Made by a program: the position numbers and the translations under genes
The notes under the pieces: model-generated
What the model was told of the DNA's origin: nothing
Database searches by the model: none
The model's input: only the letters and a program-made list of their open reading frames with translations
Shown: positions 34,895 to 46,300 of the stretch, piece after piece
Layout: each line of letters starts with the position of its first letter
Position numbering within the stretch: the first letter of the stretch is position 1
Assembly: GCA_041748615.1 (NCBI GenBank)
Contig: JBGTCY010000015.1
Span: 1-64,000 of the forward strand
DNA length: 64,000 nucleotides
Origin: JBGTCY01 sp041748615
Lineage (GTDB): Bacteria > Bacteroidota > Bacteroidia > Chitinophagales > CAIOSU01
Direction: 5' to 3'

Positions 34895-35482
34895 ATGTTT
34901 ATGAATGCAGCTACTTGTTTTTACTTTTCATTATTTCTGTTTTCGATGATTCACCTTTCGTTTGAATCATTAGCGCAACTGAAACCCGATAAAGTCGTTC
35001 GTTTTGAAGAACTTGCTGACGGGCTTTACGGTATCACTGAAAAAGGCGAGCGTATCAAAATTTTTGACAAAGGCAAAGACAAGGTGAAAGAAATTCTTGC
35101 CGATGTCAATGAGTTTTCCACCGACCTCAAAAAAACCACCCGCTATTTTGTGATTGGCTCCGGGGTAATGGTGGCAGGCGCGGTGATGACTACTTCAGGA
35201 ATGCTCATCAGCGATAAATTGAAAGTTGACACTACAGGATACTATACGGTTAATACTCTTGAAATTCCGATTACAACGACTGAAAGCGTTACAGCCACAT
35301 CAAAAAAAGTGTTGGTGAGCATGGGTGTTATCACCGGGCTTGCCGGTTTGGGATTGAATGCTTATGGATTTCACCGGTTAGTCAATCACATGAAAAAAGT
35401 GACAGGTATCAAAGTCGGTAAAGCTTCCATATTAGATTGGGAATTGGGAGCGGGATATGCTGCTGTAAGGTTGCAGTTTTGA
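34895..35482 (+). CDS. Secreted or membrane protein of unknown function
   Basis: 195 residues. A signal peptide ends about SLAQ (25-28). Two later hydrophobic helices (about 86-108, YFVIGSGVMVAGAVMTTSGML, and about 129-150, VLVSMGVITGLAGLGLNAYGF) bracket a Thr-rich stretch. I recognise no family. It follows recG by 20 nt on the same strand and precedes a glycosyltransferase by 62 nt, so it may be part of a short operon, but that gives no function. Confidence 0.6.
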   Translation: MFMNAATCFYFSLFLFSMIHLSFESLAQLKPDKVVRFEELADGLYGITEKGERIKIFDKGKDKVKEILADVNEFSTDLKKTTRYFVIGSGVMVAGAVMTTSGMLISDKLKVDTTGYYTVNTLEIPITTTESVTATSKKVLVSMGVITGLAGLGLNAYGFHRLVNHMKKVTGIKVGKASILDWELGAGYAAVRLQF

Positions 35483-35544
35483 AATTAAAATAAATGCGCA
35501 AAAAAAATTAATCAACCCGGCAGCTACTTTATAAATTTATTTTC

Positions 35545-36672
35545 TTGAACATCGCCATCAACACCCGCTTTTTATTAAAGGACAAATTAGAAGGCATCGG
35601 CTGGTTTACTTATGAAACTCTGAAACGCATCACGCGCAGCCACCCGGAGCATCAATTCTTTTTTTTCTTCGACCGGAAATTTCCGGATGAATTTATTTTT
35701 TCAAATAACATCACGCCAATGATTCTGCAACCGCAATCACGCCATCCGTTGCTGTGGTATTGGTGGTTTGAACAGGCGGTTCCGCAGGCGTTGAAAAAAA
35801 CGAATGCAAAATTTTTTCTTTCTCCTGACGGGTTTTTATCACTCAATACAAATGTGAAAACATTATTAGTGATTCATGATATTGCCTTTGAACATTATCC
35901 CGGACACAACAGTTGGGCGCATCAAAAATATCTGCAGCATTACTCTCCGTTATATGCGAAACGCGCTGAGCGCATCGCCACCGTTTCGGAATTTTCAAAA
36001 CAGGACATCATTAAAACTTATCAAATTGACGCGGCTAAAATAGACGTGGTGCACAATGGCGCGCGAGATGTTTACAAGCCTCATTCAGAAGAAGCGATAG
36101 CGGCTGCCAGAAAAAAATTCAATGTCGGTGAAAAGTATTTCATCTATTCCGGAGCAGTTCAACCCCGGAAAAATATCGCGAACCTGTTTCGCGCGTTTGA
36201 AATTTTTAAAAAGAAAAACAAAAGCAATGTTCAATTATTGATTGCAGGCAGAAAAGCGTGGAAGTTTGAAGAAGCGCTGCATGTTTACAATTCGATGGAA
36301 TCTAAAAATGATGTGGTTTTTACGGGGCATTTGTCCTCGGAAGATTTGGCTTGCCTGCTCAGTGGCGCGCTTGCCTTGACGTATGTTTCTTTGTTTGAAG
36401 GATTTGGCATTCCGATTATTGAAGCGTTTAATTGTGAAACGCCTGTGATTACTTCCAACACGAGTTCGATGCCCGAAGTGGCGGGTGATGCAGCTTTGCT
36501 CATCAATCCCGACTCAGTGAGTGAAATTGCGGTAGCTCTTGATAAGCTGGCTTTCAATGAGCAACTCCGAAATGATTTGAGCGTAAAAGGAAACCGGCAA
36601 AAGCAGCTTTTTAGTTGGGATAAAACAGCAGAACGACTTTGGCAATCCCTTGAAAAAATAATATCGGAATGA
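35545..36672 (+). CDS. Glycosyltransferase, GT4 family
   Basis: 375 residues from a TTG start at 35545 (reads MNIAINTRFLLKDKLEGIGWFTYETL). The GT-B fold is recognisable: a GIGWFTYE-type N-terminal loop, LVIHDIAFEHYPG, VHNGARDVYKP, and the EX7E motif at E285-E293 (EGFGIPIIE). Such enzymes transfer a sugar from a nucleotide donor to a glycan or lipid acceptor in the cytoplasm. The acceptor is unknown, with no polysaccharide cluster around it. Its stop overlaps the next gene's ATG by four bases. Confidence 0.9.
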   Translation: MNIAINTRFLLKDKLEGIGWFTYETLKRITRSHPEHQFFFFFDRKFPDEFIFSNNITPMILQPQSRHPLLWYWWFEQAVPQALKKTNAKFFLSPDGFLSLNTNVKTLLVIHDIAFEHYPGHNSWAHQKYLQHYSPLYAKRAERIATVSEFSKQDIIKTYQIDAAKIDVVHNGARDVYKPHSEEAIAAARKKFNVGEKYFIYSGAVQPRKNIANLFRAFEIFKKKNKSNVQLLIAGRKAWKFEEALHVYNSMESKNDVVFTGHLSSEDLACLLSGALALTYVSLFEGFGIPIIEAFNCETPVITSNTSSMPEVAGDAALLINPDSVSEIAVALDKLAFNEQLRNDLSVKGNRQKQLFSWDKTAERLWQSLEKIISE

Positions 36673-37355
36673 AAAAAATAAAATCAGGATATCTTTCCGG
36701 AGGAACGCTCATTGTTGCAAATCTGATTCCGCTCGGGGGCGTTTTGTTTTTCGGGTGGGAGCCGGTGTCCGTTTTTGTTTTTTACATCTTCGAAACCATT
36801 TTAGTCGGATTGTTCACTGTTTTGAAAATGCTGACCGTTTATTTTACCAACCGCGATGTGGCAATCCGAAGGGAACCTGATATAGACACCGCCAGCGCGT
36901 CAGGTTTCGTTTTGATTCCTTTTTTCCTGTTCCATTATTTTTTTTTCGTGTTTATTCAAACCGGAATTTTTTTTGCGCTAACAGGTTTTGTCATCAGGGA
37001 TTTTAAAAGCCCGTTTCATCTGTTCAATAATTTAATGCACTTTATTAGTGCTGAAACGAGCATTGCTTTGGCAGGATTAGTCATGAGCCAAGCGATTAGC
37101 TATGCGATGGATTTCATGTTATCCGGTGATTTTAAAACCACCAGCCTGGCGCAACTCATGTCACAGCCCTACAGCCGTATTTTCATCCAGCAGTTTGCCG
37201 TCATCCTGGGTGGTTTTGTTTTTATTTTGTTCAATCTTTTTTTCCCCGAAATATTGTTCCTTGTATTTATTGTCATTTTCAGTCTTGTCAAAATTTACTT
37301 CGACTTTTATTACCCGAAAATGATGGAAGGGGGAGTGAGTTTCAGAAATAATTGA
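36669..37355 (+). CDS. Integral membrane protein, DUF6498-like
   Basis: 228 residues with five or six hydrophobic helices. The segment LIPLGGVLFFGWEPVSVFVFYIFETILVGLFTVLKML near the N-terminus is typical of DUF6498 membrane proteins. Function is unknown. It is translationally coupled to the preceding glycosyltransferase by an ATGA overlap (36669-36672), so the two are probably co-expressed; that is the only context clue. Confidence 0.7.
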   Translation: MKKIKSGYLSGGTLIVANLIPLGGVLFFGWEPVSVFVFYIFETILVGLFTVLKMLTVYFTNRDVAIRREPDIDTASASGFVLIPFFLFHYFFFVFIQTGIFFALTGFVIRDFKSPFHLFNNLMHFISAETSIALAGLVMSQAISYAMDFMLSGDFKTTSLAQLMSQPYSRIFIQQFAVILGGFVFILFNLFFPEILFLVFIVIFSLVKIYFDFYYPKMMEGGVSFRNN

Positions 37356-37394
37356 TGAAAACCCTGTTTTCAGTTTTTTTCTAATTTTAGAACC

Positions 37395-37946
37395 ATGAAA
37401 GAACAAATTGTCTATATTCCCCCTCCCCGCACTGCGATGGAAGTGTTTGAAATACTTCCCGAAGGCACTCTTTGCGAGGTGGTGGAAAATCAACTTTTTA
37501 TGAGTCCAGCCCCAAATAGAAAACATCAGGAAATTTCGATGTTCATTTCCAATGAAATCTATAATTATTTAAAGGAAAATGAAAAAGGCGCGGTTTATTC
37601 AGCCCCGATAGATGTTTTTCTGGAAGAAGACCGGAATGCCTTTCAGCCCGACATCATTTTTGTTTCCAATGAAAACGCGTCCATCCTGAGTGACAGGGGC
37701 ATCGAAGGCGCGCCCGATTTGGTGATAGAAATTCTCAGCAAGGGCAACATCGAACATGACACCGTGAAGAAGAAAGCCGTTTATGAACGCTGTGGCGTGA
37801 AAGAATTGTGGTACGTTGACCCGATGAAGAAAAACACTTATGGTTTTATTTTAGAAAAAGGGAAATACAAATCATTGGGCAAGGCTTCTAAAATCATCCG
37901 GTTTCATTCATTAAATTTAGAAGTGGATTTAAGCAAGACTTTGTGA
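37395..37946 (+). CDS. Uma2-family putative nuclease (DUF820)
   Basis: 183 residues. The PD-(D/E)xK-type core is present: PIDVFLEEDRNAFQPDIIFVS (catalytic-position D86), APDLVIEILS (E112), then KKKAVYERCGVKELWYVDP. Uma2/DUF820 proteins are abundant and are assigned to the restriction-endonuclease-like fold, but the biological substrate is unknown. It lies 39 nt after the DUF6498 gene and converges on hutH with a 43-nt gap. Confidence 0.85.
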   Translation: MKEQIVYIPPPRTAMEVFEILPEGTLCEVVENQLFMSPAPNRKHQEISMFISNEIYNYLKENEKGAVYSAPIDVFLEEDRNAFQPDIIFVSNENASILSDRGIEGAPDLVIEILSKGNIEHDTVKKKAVYERCGVKELWYVDPMKKNTYGFILEKGKYKSLGKASKIIRFHSLNLEVDLSKTL

Positions 37947-37989
37947 TTTTTGATTGAAGGTGTCGGTTGATAATCCTTGTATTTCTGTT

Positions 37990-39477
37990 CTATATCTTAA
38001 TCCCCCTCATAAAATCCACCGTCACCTGAATATCGTCATACAGGTATCGGTCTTTATCTAAGAAGGGGACCACCTTACGATATTGTGATTTAAAATTTTC
38101 TATCAGCGGGGAACTTTTCAGAGGTTTTCTTAAATCTAATGCCTGCATCGCGGTCATGAATTCGATGGCAAGCACTTTTTCAATATTATAAACAATCTTA
38201 TAGCATTTTACTGCCGCGTTAGCGCCCATGCTCACATGGTCTTCTTGTCCGTCAGAAGAAGTGATTGTGTCCACCGAGGCGGGGGTGGCTAATTGTTTGT
38301 TCATGCTCACGATGGATGCTGCGGTATATTGCGGAATCATCAAGCCGGAATTCAAGCCTGAATTTTCAATGAGGAAAGGCGGCAATCCTCTTTTTCCGGA
38401 AACAAGTTGAAAAGTTCTGCGCTCGGAAATGCTGGCAAGTTCCGCCATGCCCATACCGAGATAATCTATTGCCAGCGCGAGCGGCTCGCCATGAAAATTA
38501 CCGCCCGAAAGTATTTTATCTTCATCCGGAAAAATCAGCGGGTTGTCCGTCACGGAATTGATTTCGGTTTCAAATACTTGTTCGACATGTTCAATCACTC
38601 CGCGCACCGCGCCATGCACCTGCGGCACACATCGGAAAGAGTATGGGTCTTGAATATTATGTTTTTGCTGTTGTGAAATTTCACTGCCTTTCAAAAACTC
38701 CAAGACATTTTTTGCCGATTCGATTTGTCCTAAGTGCGGACGCACTTTTTGGATGGAAACATGAAACGGAGCGTCCTGACAGTTGTAAGCATCAATGGAA
38801 ATGGCGGCTGTGAGGTCGGCTAATAGCACAACGCGCTGCGACTCCAAGATTGACCAACACCCCCACGCGCTCATGAATTGTGTTCCGTTAATTAGCGCCA
38901 ATCCTTCTTTCGCTTTCAGTTTGAGCGGCTGCACATTCGCTTGGTTCAAAGCTTCTTCAGCTTGCATGATTTTACTTTTGTAGTTCACACTGCCTTTGCC
39001 AATAAGCGGCAAACACAGATGCGCCAATGGCGCTAAGTCGCCCGAAGCGCCCAACGATCCGGTATCCCACACCACCGGTAAAATTTCATGATTAAAAAGT
39101 TCAATCAGTTTTTCTACCACTTCAACTCTCACTCCTGAATTGCCATAAGCCAATCCTTTCATCTTTAAAATAAGCATCAGTTTCACAACTACAGGCATCA
39201 CTTCCGTCCCCATTCCGCAGGCATGTGAAAGCAATAGATTTTCCTGCAACTGCTCTAACTGTTCATCCGGGATTTCGACATCGCACAACGAGCCGAAACC
39301 GGTGTTGATGCCATAGTATCGCATTCCCGGTTCAGCGATTTTTCTTTCAAGATATTCGCGACAGGTTTGTATTTTTTGTTTGGCTTCGACAGACAATTCC
39401 AAATGAAAATTTTCATTGAGAACGGTGCGCAGTTCTTCAACTTTAAGGCGAGTTATGGTGATAGGGTAGGTTTTCAT
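37990..39477 (-). CDS. hutH: Histidine ammonia-lyase
   Basis: 495 residues. The Ala-Ser-Gly triad that cyclises to the MIO cofactor is at 144-146 (GSLGASGDLAPLAH). YYGINTGFG (54-62) supplies the active-site tyrosine loop. SH at 84-85 in LLLSHACG favours histidine over tyrosine or phenylalanine as substrate. The enzyme converts histidine to urocanate, the first step of histidine degradation. No other hut gene is nearby, so it is isolated from its pathway here; an aromatic-lyase role is a less likely alternative. Confidence 0.9.
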   Translation of the reverse strand: MKTYPITITRLKVEELRTVLNENFHLELSVEAKQKIQTCREYLERKIAEPGMRYYGINTGFGSLCDVEIPDEQLEQLQENLLLSHACGMGTEVMPVVVKLMLILKMKGLAYGNSGVRVEVVEKLIELFNHEILPVVWDTGSLGASGDLAPLAHLCLPLIGKGSVNYKSKIMQAEEALNQANVQPLKLKAKEGLALINGTQFMSAWGCWSILESQRVVLLADLTAAISIDAYNCQDAPFHVSIQKVRPHLGQIESAKNVLEFLKGSEISQQQKHNIQDPYSFRCVPQVHGAVRGVIEHVEQVFETEINSVTDNPLIFPDEDKILSGGNFHGEPLALAIDYLGMGMAELASISERRTFQLVSGKRGLPPFLIENSGLNSGLMIPQYTAASIVSMNKQLATPASVDTITSSDGQEDHVSMGANAAVKCYKIVYNIEKVLAIEFMTAMQALDLRKPLKSSPLIENFKSQYRKVVPFLDKDRYLYDDIQVTVDFMRGIKI

Positions 39478-39651
39478 TCGGATTTAAAAATACAGTTTAG
39501 GATGATATAACGCCCGAAAAATCCTCCTCATGACAGACTATAAGAATTTTAATTAGTTGAATGTGAAATATATTATTGTGAAAGCTATCAATTAATATTA
39601 AAATTTACACATTCCTTAAACACGCATTAAATTCTTTAAAAATCGTTTACC

Positions 39652-39708
39652 ATGAAAAAAGCTATTCTCTGGATCTTGATTGGTCTGATAGTGTTAATCG
39701 TAATATAA
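39652..39708 (+). CDS. Possible 18-residue hydrophobic micropeptide
   Basis: ATG at 39652 opens MKKAILWILIGLIVLIVI followed by TAA. Two lysines then an uninterrupted hydrophobic stretch would suit a tiny single-pass membrane peptide. It lies in the 452-nt gap 39478-39929, which otherwise contains a dispersed ~70-nt element and a heptad array. There is no comparative evidence, and A/T-rich DNA can encode such strings by chance. Confidence 0.3.
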   Translation: MKKAILWILIGLIVLIVI

Positions 39709-39804
39709 TTAATATATATGAATGCAATTCTCACCTTAAAATCATACAGATTTGAAATTCGCCCGAAAAAAAACTGCATAAATCAGTGGAAAATTATTCA
39801 TCGC

Positions 39805-39876
39805 CCGGAGGTAACGAACTCACATCGCGCAACGCTGCTAATCAAAGAAAGGCATAGTCGTACGAAGCAAGCGCCA
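39805..39876. repeat. Dispersed ~70-nt element, copy 1
   Basis: Shares with 62683-62753 the blocks CGGAGGTAA, ATCGCG, ACGCTGC, TCAAAG and the core AAGGCATAGTCGTAC followed by GCAAGCGC. It is followed directly by a heptad array, as is the other copy. Confidence 0.7.
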
Positions 39877-39884
39877 CCATGTTG

Positions 39885-39920
39885 GTCAATAGTCAAATAG
39901 TCTATTGTCAATGGTCAACA
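39885..39920. repeat. Heptad array (GTCAATA type)
   Basis: Units GTCAATA, GTCAAAT, (one extra A), GTCTATT, GTCAATG, GTCAACA. It ends about ten bases before the guaB stop codon. Confidence 0.75.
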
Positions 39921-39929
39921 GCGCTTTGA

Positions 39930-41567
<1,638 letters not shown>

Positions 41568-41596
41568 TAAAAAATGCAATTGCAATTTTCCAAAAA

Positions 41597-41965
41597 CTAC
41601 CTCAACGTATCCACCGCGAATGAAACGCCATTGACAGGACAATAAGTAGTTCTGTCTTTGCGCAGCGAATCATTTACATGGATTTTGACATTGACGCTTT
41701 GATGAAAAGTGGAAGTGTTGTAGGCAAGTAAAAGAATTTTCTGCCCTTTCTGTCCATAAAAACTATACGTCCACTCACTGTTTTGTTGATGCTCGGTGAT
41801 TTGTGTTCCTGCGGTATCTGAAATGTAAACTACCATACAATTGGTGCAGCCGATATGGTATTTTACATGATAAGATGCTTTCTCCTGTTCCTCTTTTTGG
41901 CAAGCCAACAGGCAGCAAGCCAAAAATAATATCGTCAGATTTATTTGTAAAATTTTCAACGGCAT
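41597..41965 (-). CDS. Small lipoprotein, unknown function
   Basis: 122 residues. The N-terminus MPLKILQINLTILFLACCLLACQKEE has a lipobox (LLAC) with the lipidated cysteine at about C22. The mature part has CTNC (about 40-43) and a later TYCPVNG, so disulfides or metal binding are possible. I recognise no family. It reads toward guaB but is separated by a palindromic element and by guaB's own promoter. Location is probably the outer-membrane inner leaflet. Confidence 0.65.
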   Translation of the reverse strand: MPLKILQINLTILFLACCLLACQKEEQEKASYHVKYHIGCTNCMVVYISDTAGTQITEHQQNSEWTYSFYGQKGQKILLLAYNTSTFHQSVNVKIHVNDSLRKDRTTYCPVNGVSFAVDTLR

Positions 41966-42096
41966 GAGTTTATTTTCAGATTAAAAGTAATGTTTTTTAA
42001 TATAACTCTCTGTCAAAAAAATGATTTCAAAAATTTATGAATCATTGAAACCGTTTTAAAATCTACTTTTTTTAATAATCTTGTTGTTCATAAACA

Positions 42097-42126
42097 TTGA
42101 AAATACAAGGGAACTTTATAACTTTA
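42097..42126 (+). promoter_or_regulatory. Promoter of surface locus 2
   Basis: TTG (42097-42099), 19 nt, TAACTTTA (42119-42126), one mismatch from TAnnTTTG. The ATG of the PorP/SprF gene is 37 nt further on. Confidence 0.6.
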
Positions 42127-42163
42127 GTCCCCGGGAGCATTGGAACCAAATGCGATTAAATTT

Positions 42164-43189
42164 ATGAAATTCAGAATCACGCTTTTTGTATCGCTGATTT
42201 TTGCAATCACGGCAACTTACGGTCAGGACATTCACTTTTCGCAATATTATGCTTCACCACTCACGCTCAACCCCGCGATGACCGGAGGTTTCAACGGAAA
42301 AGTGAGAGCGGTGGCAAACTACCGCAATCAATGGTTCAGTTTTTTAAAATCGGCTTCTTACACCACGTATTCCGGTTCGGTGGACGCGCCTATTCTTCGT
42401 AACAAACTGAGGTATGACCGGCTGGGAATCGGGATGATGGTGTTTAATGACAGGGCGGGAGCCGGGGCATTGTCCAATTTCACCGCGATGGTGGGTGCGT
42501 CATATCACAAAGTGCTGGATGAACAAAACCGTTACAGTCTTGCCTTAGGCGCGCATTTCGGCATCACACAACGCAGGATTGATTTCACAAAACTGACATT
42601 CGAATCTCAGTTTGACCCTGACTTGGGATTTGTATTGCCCAATCAGGAAAATGTGGACCGTTCATCTTTCATTTATCCTGATTTCACAATCGGCTTGTTG
42701 TTCAGGGGAAGATTTACCAATACCATCAACGGATATATAGGCGGTTCGATGTTTCACCTGCATAAACCGAAAGAATATTTTCTTTCTCAAAACGGGGAAG
42801 TTAATCGCCTGAGTCCGCGTTTTTTAGCGCATGGCGGAGTGGATTTTGAAGTAGGCGAACATGTTTCCCTGACTCCGGGTTTCATGTATTTGGTACAAAA
42901 CACCGCTTCTGAAATCACAGCCGGGATGGCTTTTGGTTATAAGCTGAATGAATTTAATACATTCTATTTGGGTGCGTGGTATCGAATTTTTGATAATGAC
43001 GCTTTTATCGCCATGGTGGCTTATGAATATGACGGCATCAGAGTAGGCTTAAGTTATGACATCAATGTTTCTGACCTGAGAGTTGCCAGCAGCAACCAGG
43101 GAGCGGTTGAACTTTCCGTTATTTACATCTACGGCAAAGAGAAAGAACAGCGGCTGATGTCTCCCGTGAATTTCTGCCCGAAGTTTTAG
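42164..43189 (+). CDS. PorP/SprF-family outer-membrane protein (locus 2)
   Basis: 341 residues from ATG 42164 (MKFRITLFVSLIF); an in-frame TTG 24 nt upstream is less likely because the signal peptide begins at this Met. The signature DIHFSQYYASPLTLNPAMTGGFNGKVRAVANYRNQW follows the cleavage site. The rest is a barrel-type repetitive sequence ending FCPKF. It precedes the second giant adhesin by 132 nt, the reverse order of locus 1, and is its probable anchoring or export partner. Confidence 0.9.
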   Translation: MKFRITLFVSLIFAITATYGQDIHFSQYYASPLTLNPAMTGGFNGKVRAVANYRNQWFSFLKSASYTTYSGSVDAPILRNKLRYDRLGIGMMVFNDRAGAGALSNFTAMVGASYHKVLDEQNRYSLALGAHFGITQRRIDFTKLTFESQFDPDLGFVLPNQENVDRSSFIYPDFTIGLLFRGRFTNTINGYIGGSMFHLHKPKEYFLSQNGEVNRLSPRFLAHGGVDFEVGEHVSLTPGFMYLVQNTASEITAGMAFGYKLNEFNTFYLGAWYRIFDNDAFIAMVAYEYDGIRVGLSYDINVSDLRVASSNQGAVELSVIYIYGKEKEQRLMSPVNFCPKF

Positions 43190-43321
43190 GTTTATCCTCA
43201 CAACTTCAGGAGGCTTTATTCTGTTTTCTTTTCTCTGATTTAGTTGAATTAGCTTCCCCAAAAACCTATTTTGGCTAAATTCGTTATCCTTACTATTCAA
43301 CTTTTAATCAGACATACAGCT

Positions 43322-46300
43322 ATGATGAGTTTTTTTTCCGGGAAAATTTTTTTACCCCTTGTTCTGATTTTATTGATTTTACTTGGGAAAGAAGTTTCCG
43401 CAACACATGCCGTAGGGATTGACCTGAGTTATGAATGTCTTGGTGGAAATCAATATCGTTTCACGTTGAATTTTTATCGTGATTGTGTGGGAGTGAGCGC
43501 TCCCACTTCAGCAGGTATCAACTTATTTTCAGCCTCCTGTAATGTCAACACGACCATCAATCTTTCCCGAATCAGTTTTACTGAAATTTCTCCGATTTGT
43601 CCAGCTCAGTTCCCCCAAAGTTCCTGCAGCGGTGGTTCGTTGCCCGGTATTCAGCAATATATTTATTCCAGTGTTTATACCTTACCCCAGGAATGCAATG
43701 ATTGGATAATTAGTTACACTTTGTGTTGCCGGAATTATGCCATCACCAACCTTTCAAGTCCGGGCAATCAGAATATTTATGTTGAAGCCGGAATAAATAA
43801 TACCAATGGCTTGTGCAATAATTCACCGGTGTTTACCACCTTGCCGGTTCCTTATTTTTGCGCCAATCAAGATTTTAATTACAATCATGGCGCGGTGGAT
43901 ATTGATGGCGACTCATTGGTTTACTCTTTAATTCAGCCACGGACCAACCGTACCACTTTTATTCCTTATGTATCGGGATTTACACCCACCAATCCCTTGC
44001 TGACCAATTCCGGTTTCGGCTTTGATACACAAACCGGACAGATGACGTTCAACGCACGAAATAATCAGCAGGCTGTGGTAACCGTCAGAGTTGAAGAATA
44101 CCGCAACGGAGTGTTAATTGGATACACAATTCGTGATTTGCAATTGGTAGTGCTGCCTTGCACAAATATTTTACCAACCGCCTCAGGCATCAATGGCACT
44201 ACGAATTATTCCATTAACATTTGCGCGGGATTTCCCTTGTGTTTTGATATTAACACCATAGACCCCGATGCCGGTCAGACTACCACACTCACCTACAATG
44301 GCGGCATTCAGGGCGCATCATTTAATATTTCCGGCTCACCTTTTCAAAACGGAACATTTTGCTGGACGCCCACTCCCAATGATATCGGTTCTCATAATTT
44401 TTCCATTACTGTGGTGGATGATGCTTGCCCGATAGTTGGCAGAAATGCTTACACCTACACCATCAATGTCACGCCAAATCCTAATCCTCCCATCAATGTT
44501 GGTCCTGACTTAGATATCTGCGAAGGAGGTTGTGTTCAGTTAGATGAACTCAATCGCCCTGCCGGAGTCGTGTATTCGTGGTCGCCTGCTTCCGGACTTT
44601 CCAATTCGAACATTCCGAATCCGACAGCTTGTCCGCAGGTGACAACTGTATATACACTTTCCGCAACGTATCCTGACGCTTGTGCTGCCGCAGACCAGGT
44701 TAGGGTGACCGTTCGTCCATCCTCTCCTGTTTCGATATTCCCGAAAACCGCGGTGGTGTGTGCCGGAGCCTCCATTCAATTGACTGCAACCACTGACCCC
44801 GGTGTTAATTTGCTTTGGAGCAACGGAGCTACAACCACTTCTACCGTTGTCACACCAACCGCAACAGGAATCTACACGGTACAATCCACCAACCAGTATG
44901 GATGTACGGAAAGTGACACCGCTTTTATCACATACAGCCCGCCTCCTCCACCACAGGTTTGTAACAATATTTATGTAACACCTAACGGCAGCGGAGGAGG
45001 ATTATCGCCCAATGATCCCACGGATATTGTTACCGCGGTTTCATTGGCGCAATGCAATAATCTGACGATTAAAATGGCAATCGGCACTTACACGATTGAT
45101 GAACCATTGACGATTTCAAGTTTACTGACGATTGAAGGCGGATTTGAACCCGCGAATAACTGGCGGAAATCCAGTCAGCCCGGGGCGACAACGATTTTCA
45201 GAAGCAACCTCAATCCTGAAGGACCACCGAATGCGCAACGCATCGTAGCGTTGTATGCCAACGGAGCAATTTTCTGGCGATTGCAGGATTTGACCATTAC
45301 AACGGCTGACGGCACACCCACCGGTCAGGAGGGGATGTCCACGTATGGATTGCATTTAACCGCATGTTCGGATTATGAAATCGTTCGCTGTCAAATCACA
45401 GCAGGCAACGCTTCAGCCGGTGAGAATGGCGCAGCGCCACCCGGAATCGGAGGCGCGGCAGGCGGAGGCAATGGCGGCAATGGTGGAACAGGTGCAAACG
45501 GTTGCGGCAATCCAGGACCGGGCGGCAATGGAGGTGCAGGAAATGGAGGTGCAGGAGGGGGCACCGGTACAGACACCGGCAGCGGTGGATTTTGCTGTGG
45601 AAGTTCACGCCCGCCAAGCGGAACTCCCGGACAAAACGGAGGCAACGGGACAAGTTATAATCCCGGTGATATTCCGGCTATACCTCAACCATCATCCGGT
45701 TTTTTCACCCCAACGGCACAAAGCGACAACGGAGGTTCAGGATTTGGCGGTGGGGGGGGTGGTGGTGGCGGTGGTTCGCGAGGGGGTACATGTGTCTGTA
45801 TTGATTGTGCCGGAAACACCGGTGGAGCGGGCGGTAATGGCGGTGGCGGTGGATTAGGCGGTGGTGGCGGTTTTGGTGGTGGAGCCTCTTTTGGCGTTTA
45901 CCTGTTTGGCGGCACCTCCGGAAATTTTACAGATGTAGTCATCAACTCAGGAACTGCCGGAAACGGAGGCATCGGTGGAGCGGGACAACCCGGTGCACCC
46001 GGACAACCCGGTGCAACAGGCGCAAATACCGGTGCCTGTGTGTGCGGTAATCCTCAAGGCGCTGATGGCGGTAATGGCGGTGCAGGTGGTAATGGCGGGC
46101 GCGGGCGCGATGGCGCTCCGGGTATCAATGGGGATATTTTTTCTGAAGGAGGAACAGCTTCTATTCTCAATGGAGGTGTTCCGCAAAACATTACTCCGGG
46201 TGCAGGAAGTGTCAATGACTTCAACTTCGCGGCACAGCCTGTTATTTTCGCTGAAAATATTTCCTGCGCCAACCGCCCGATGGAATTTTCCGCTGCCGCT

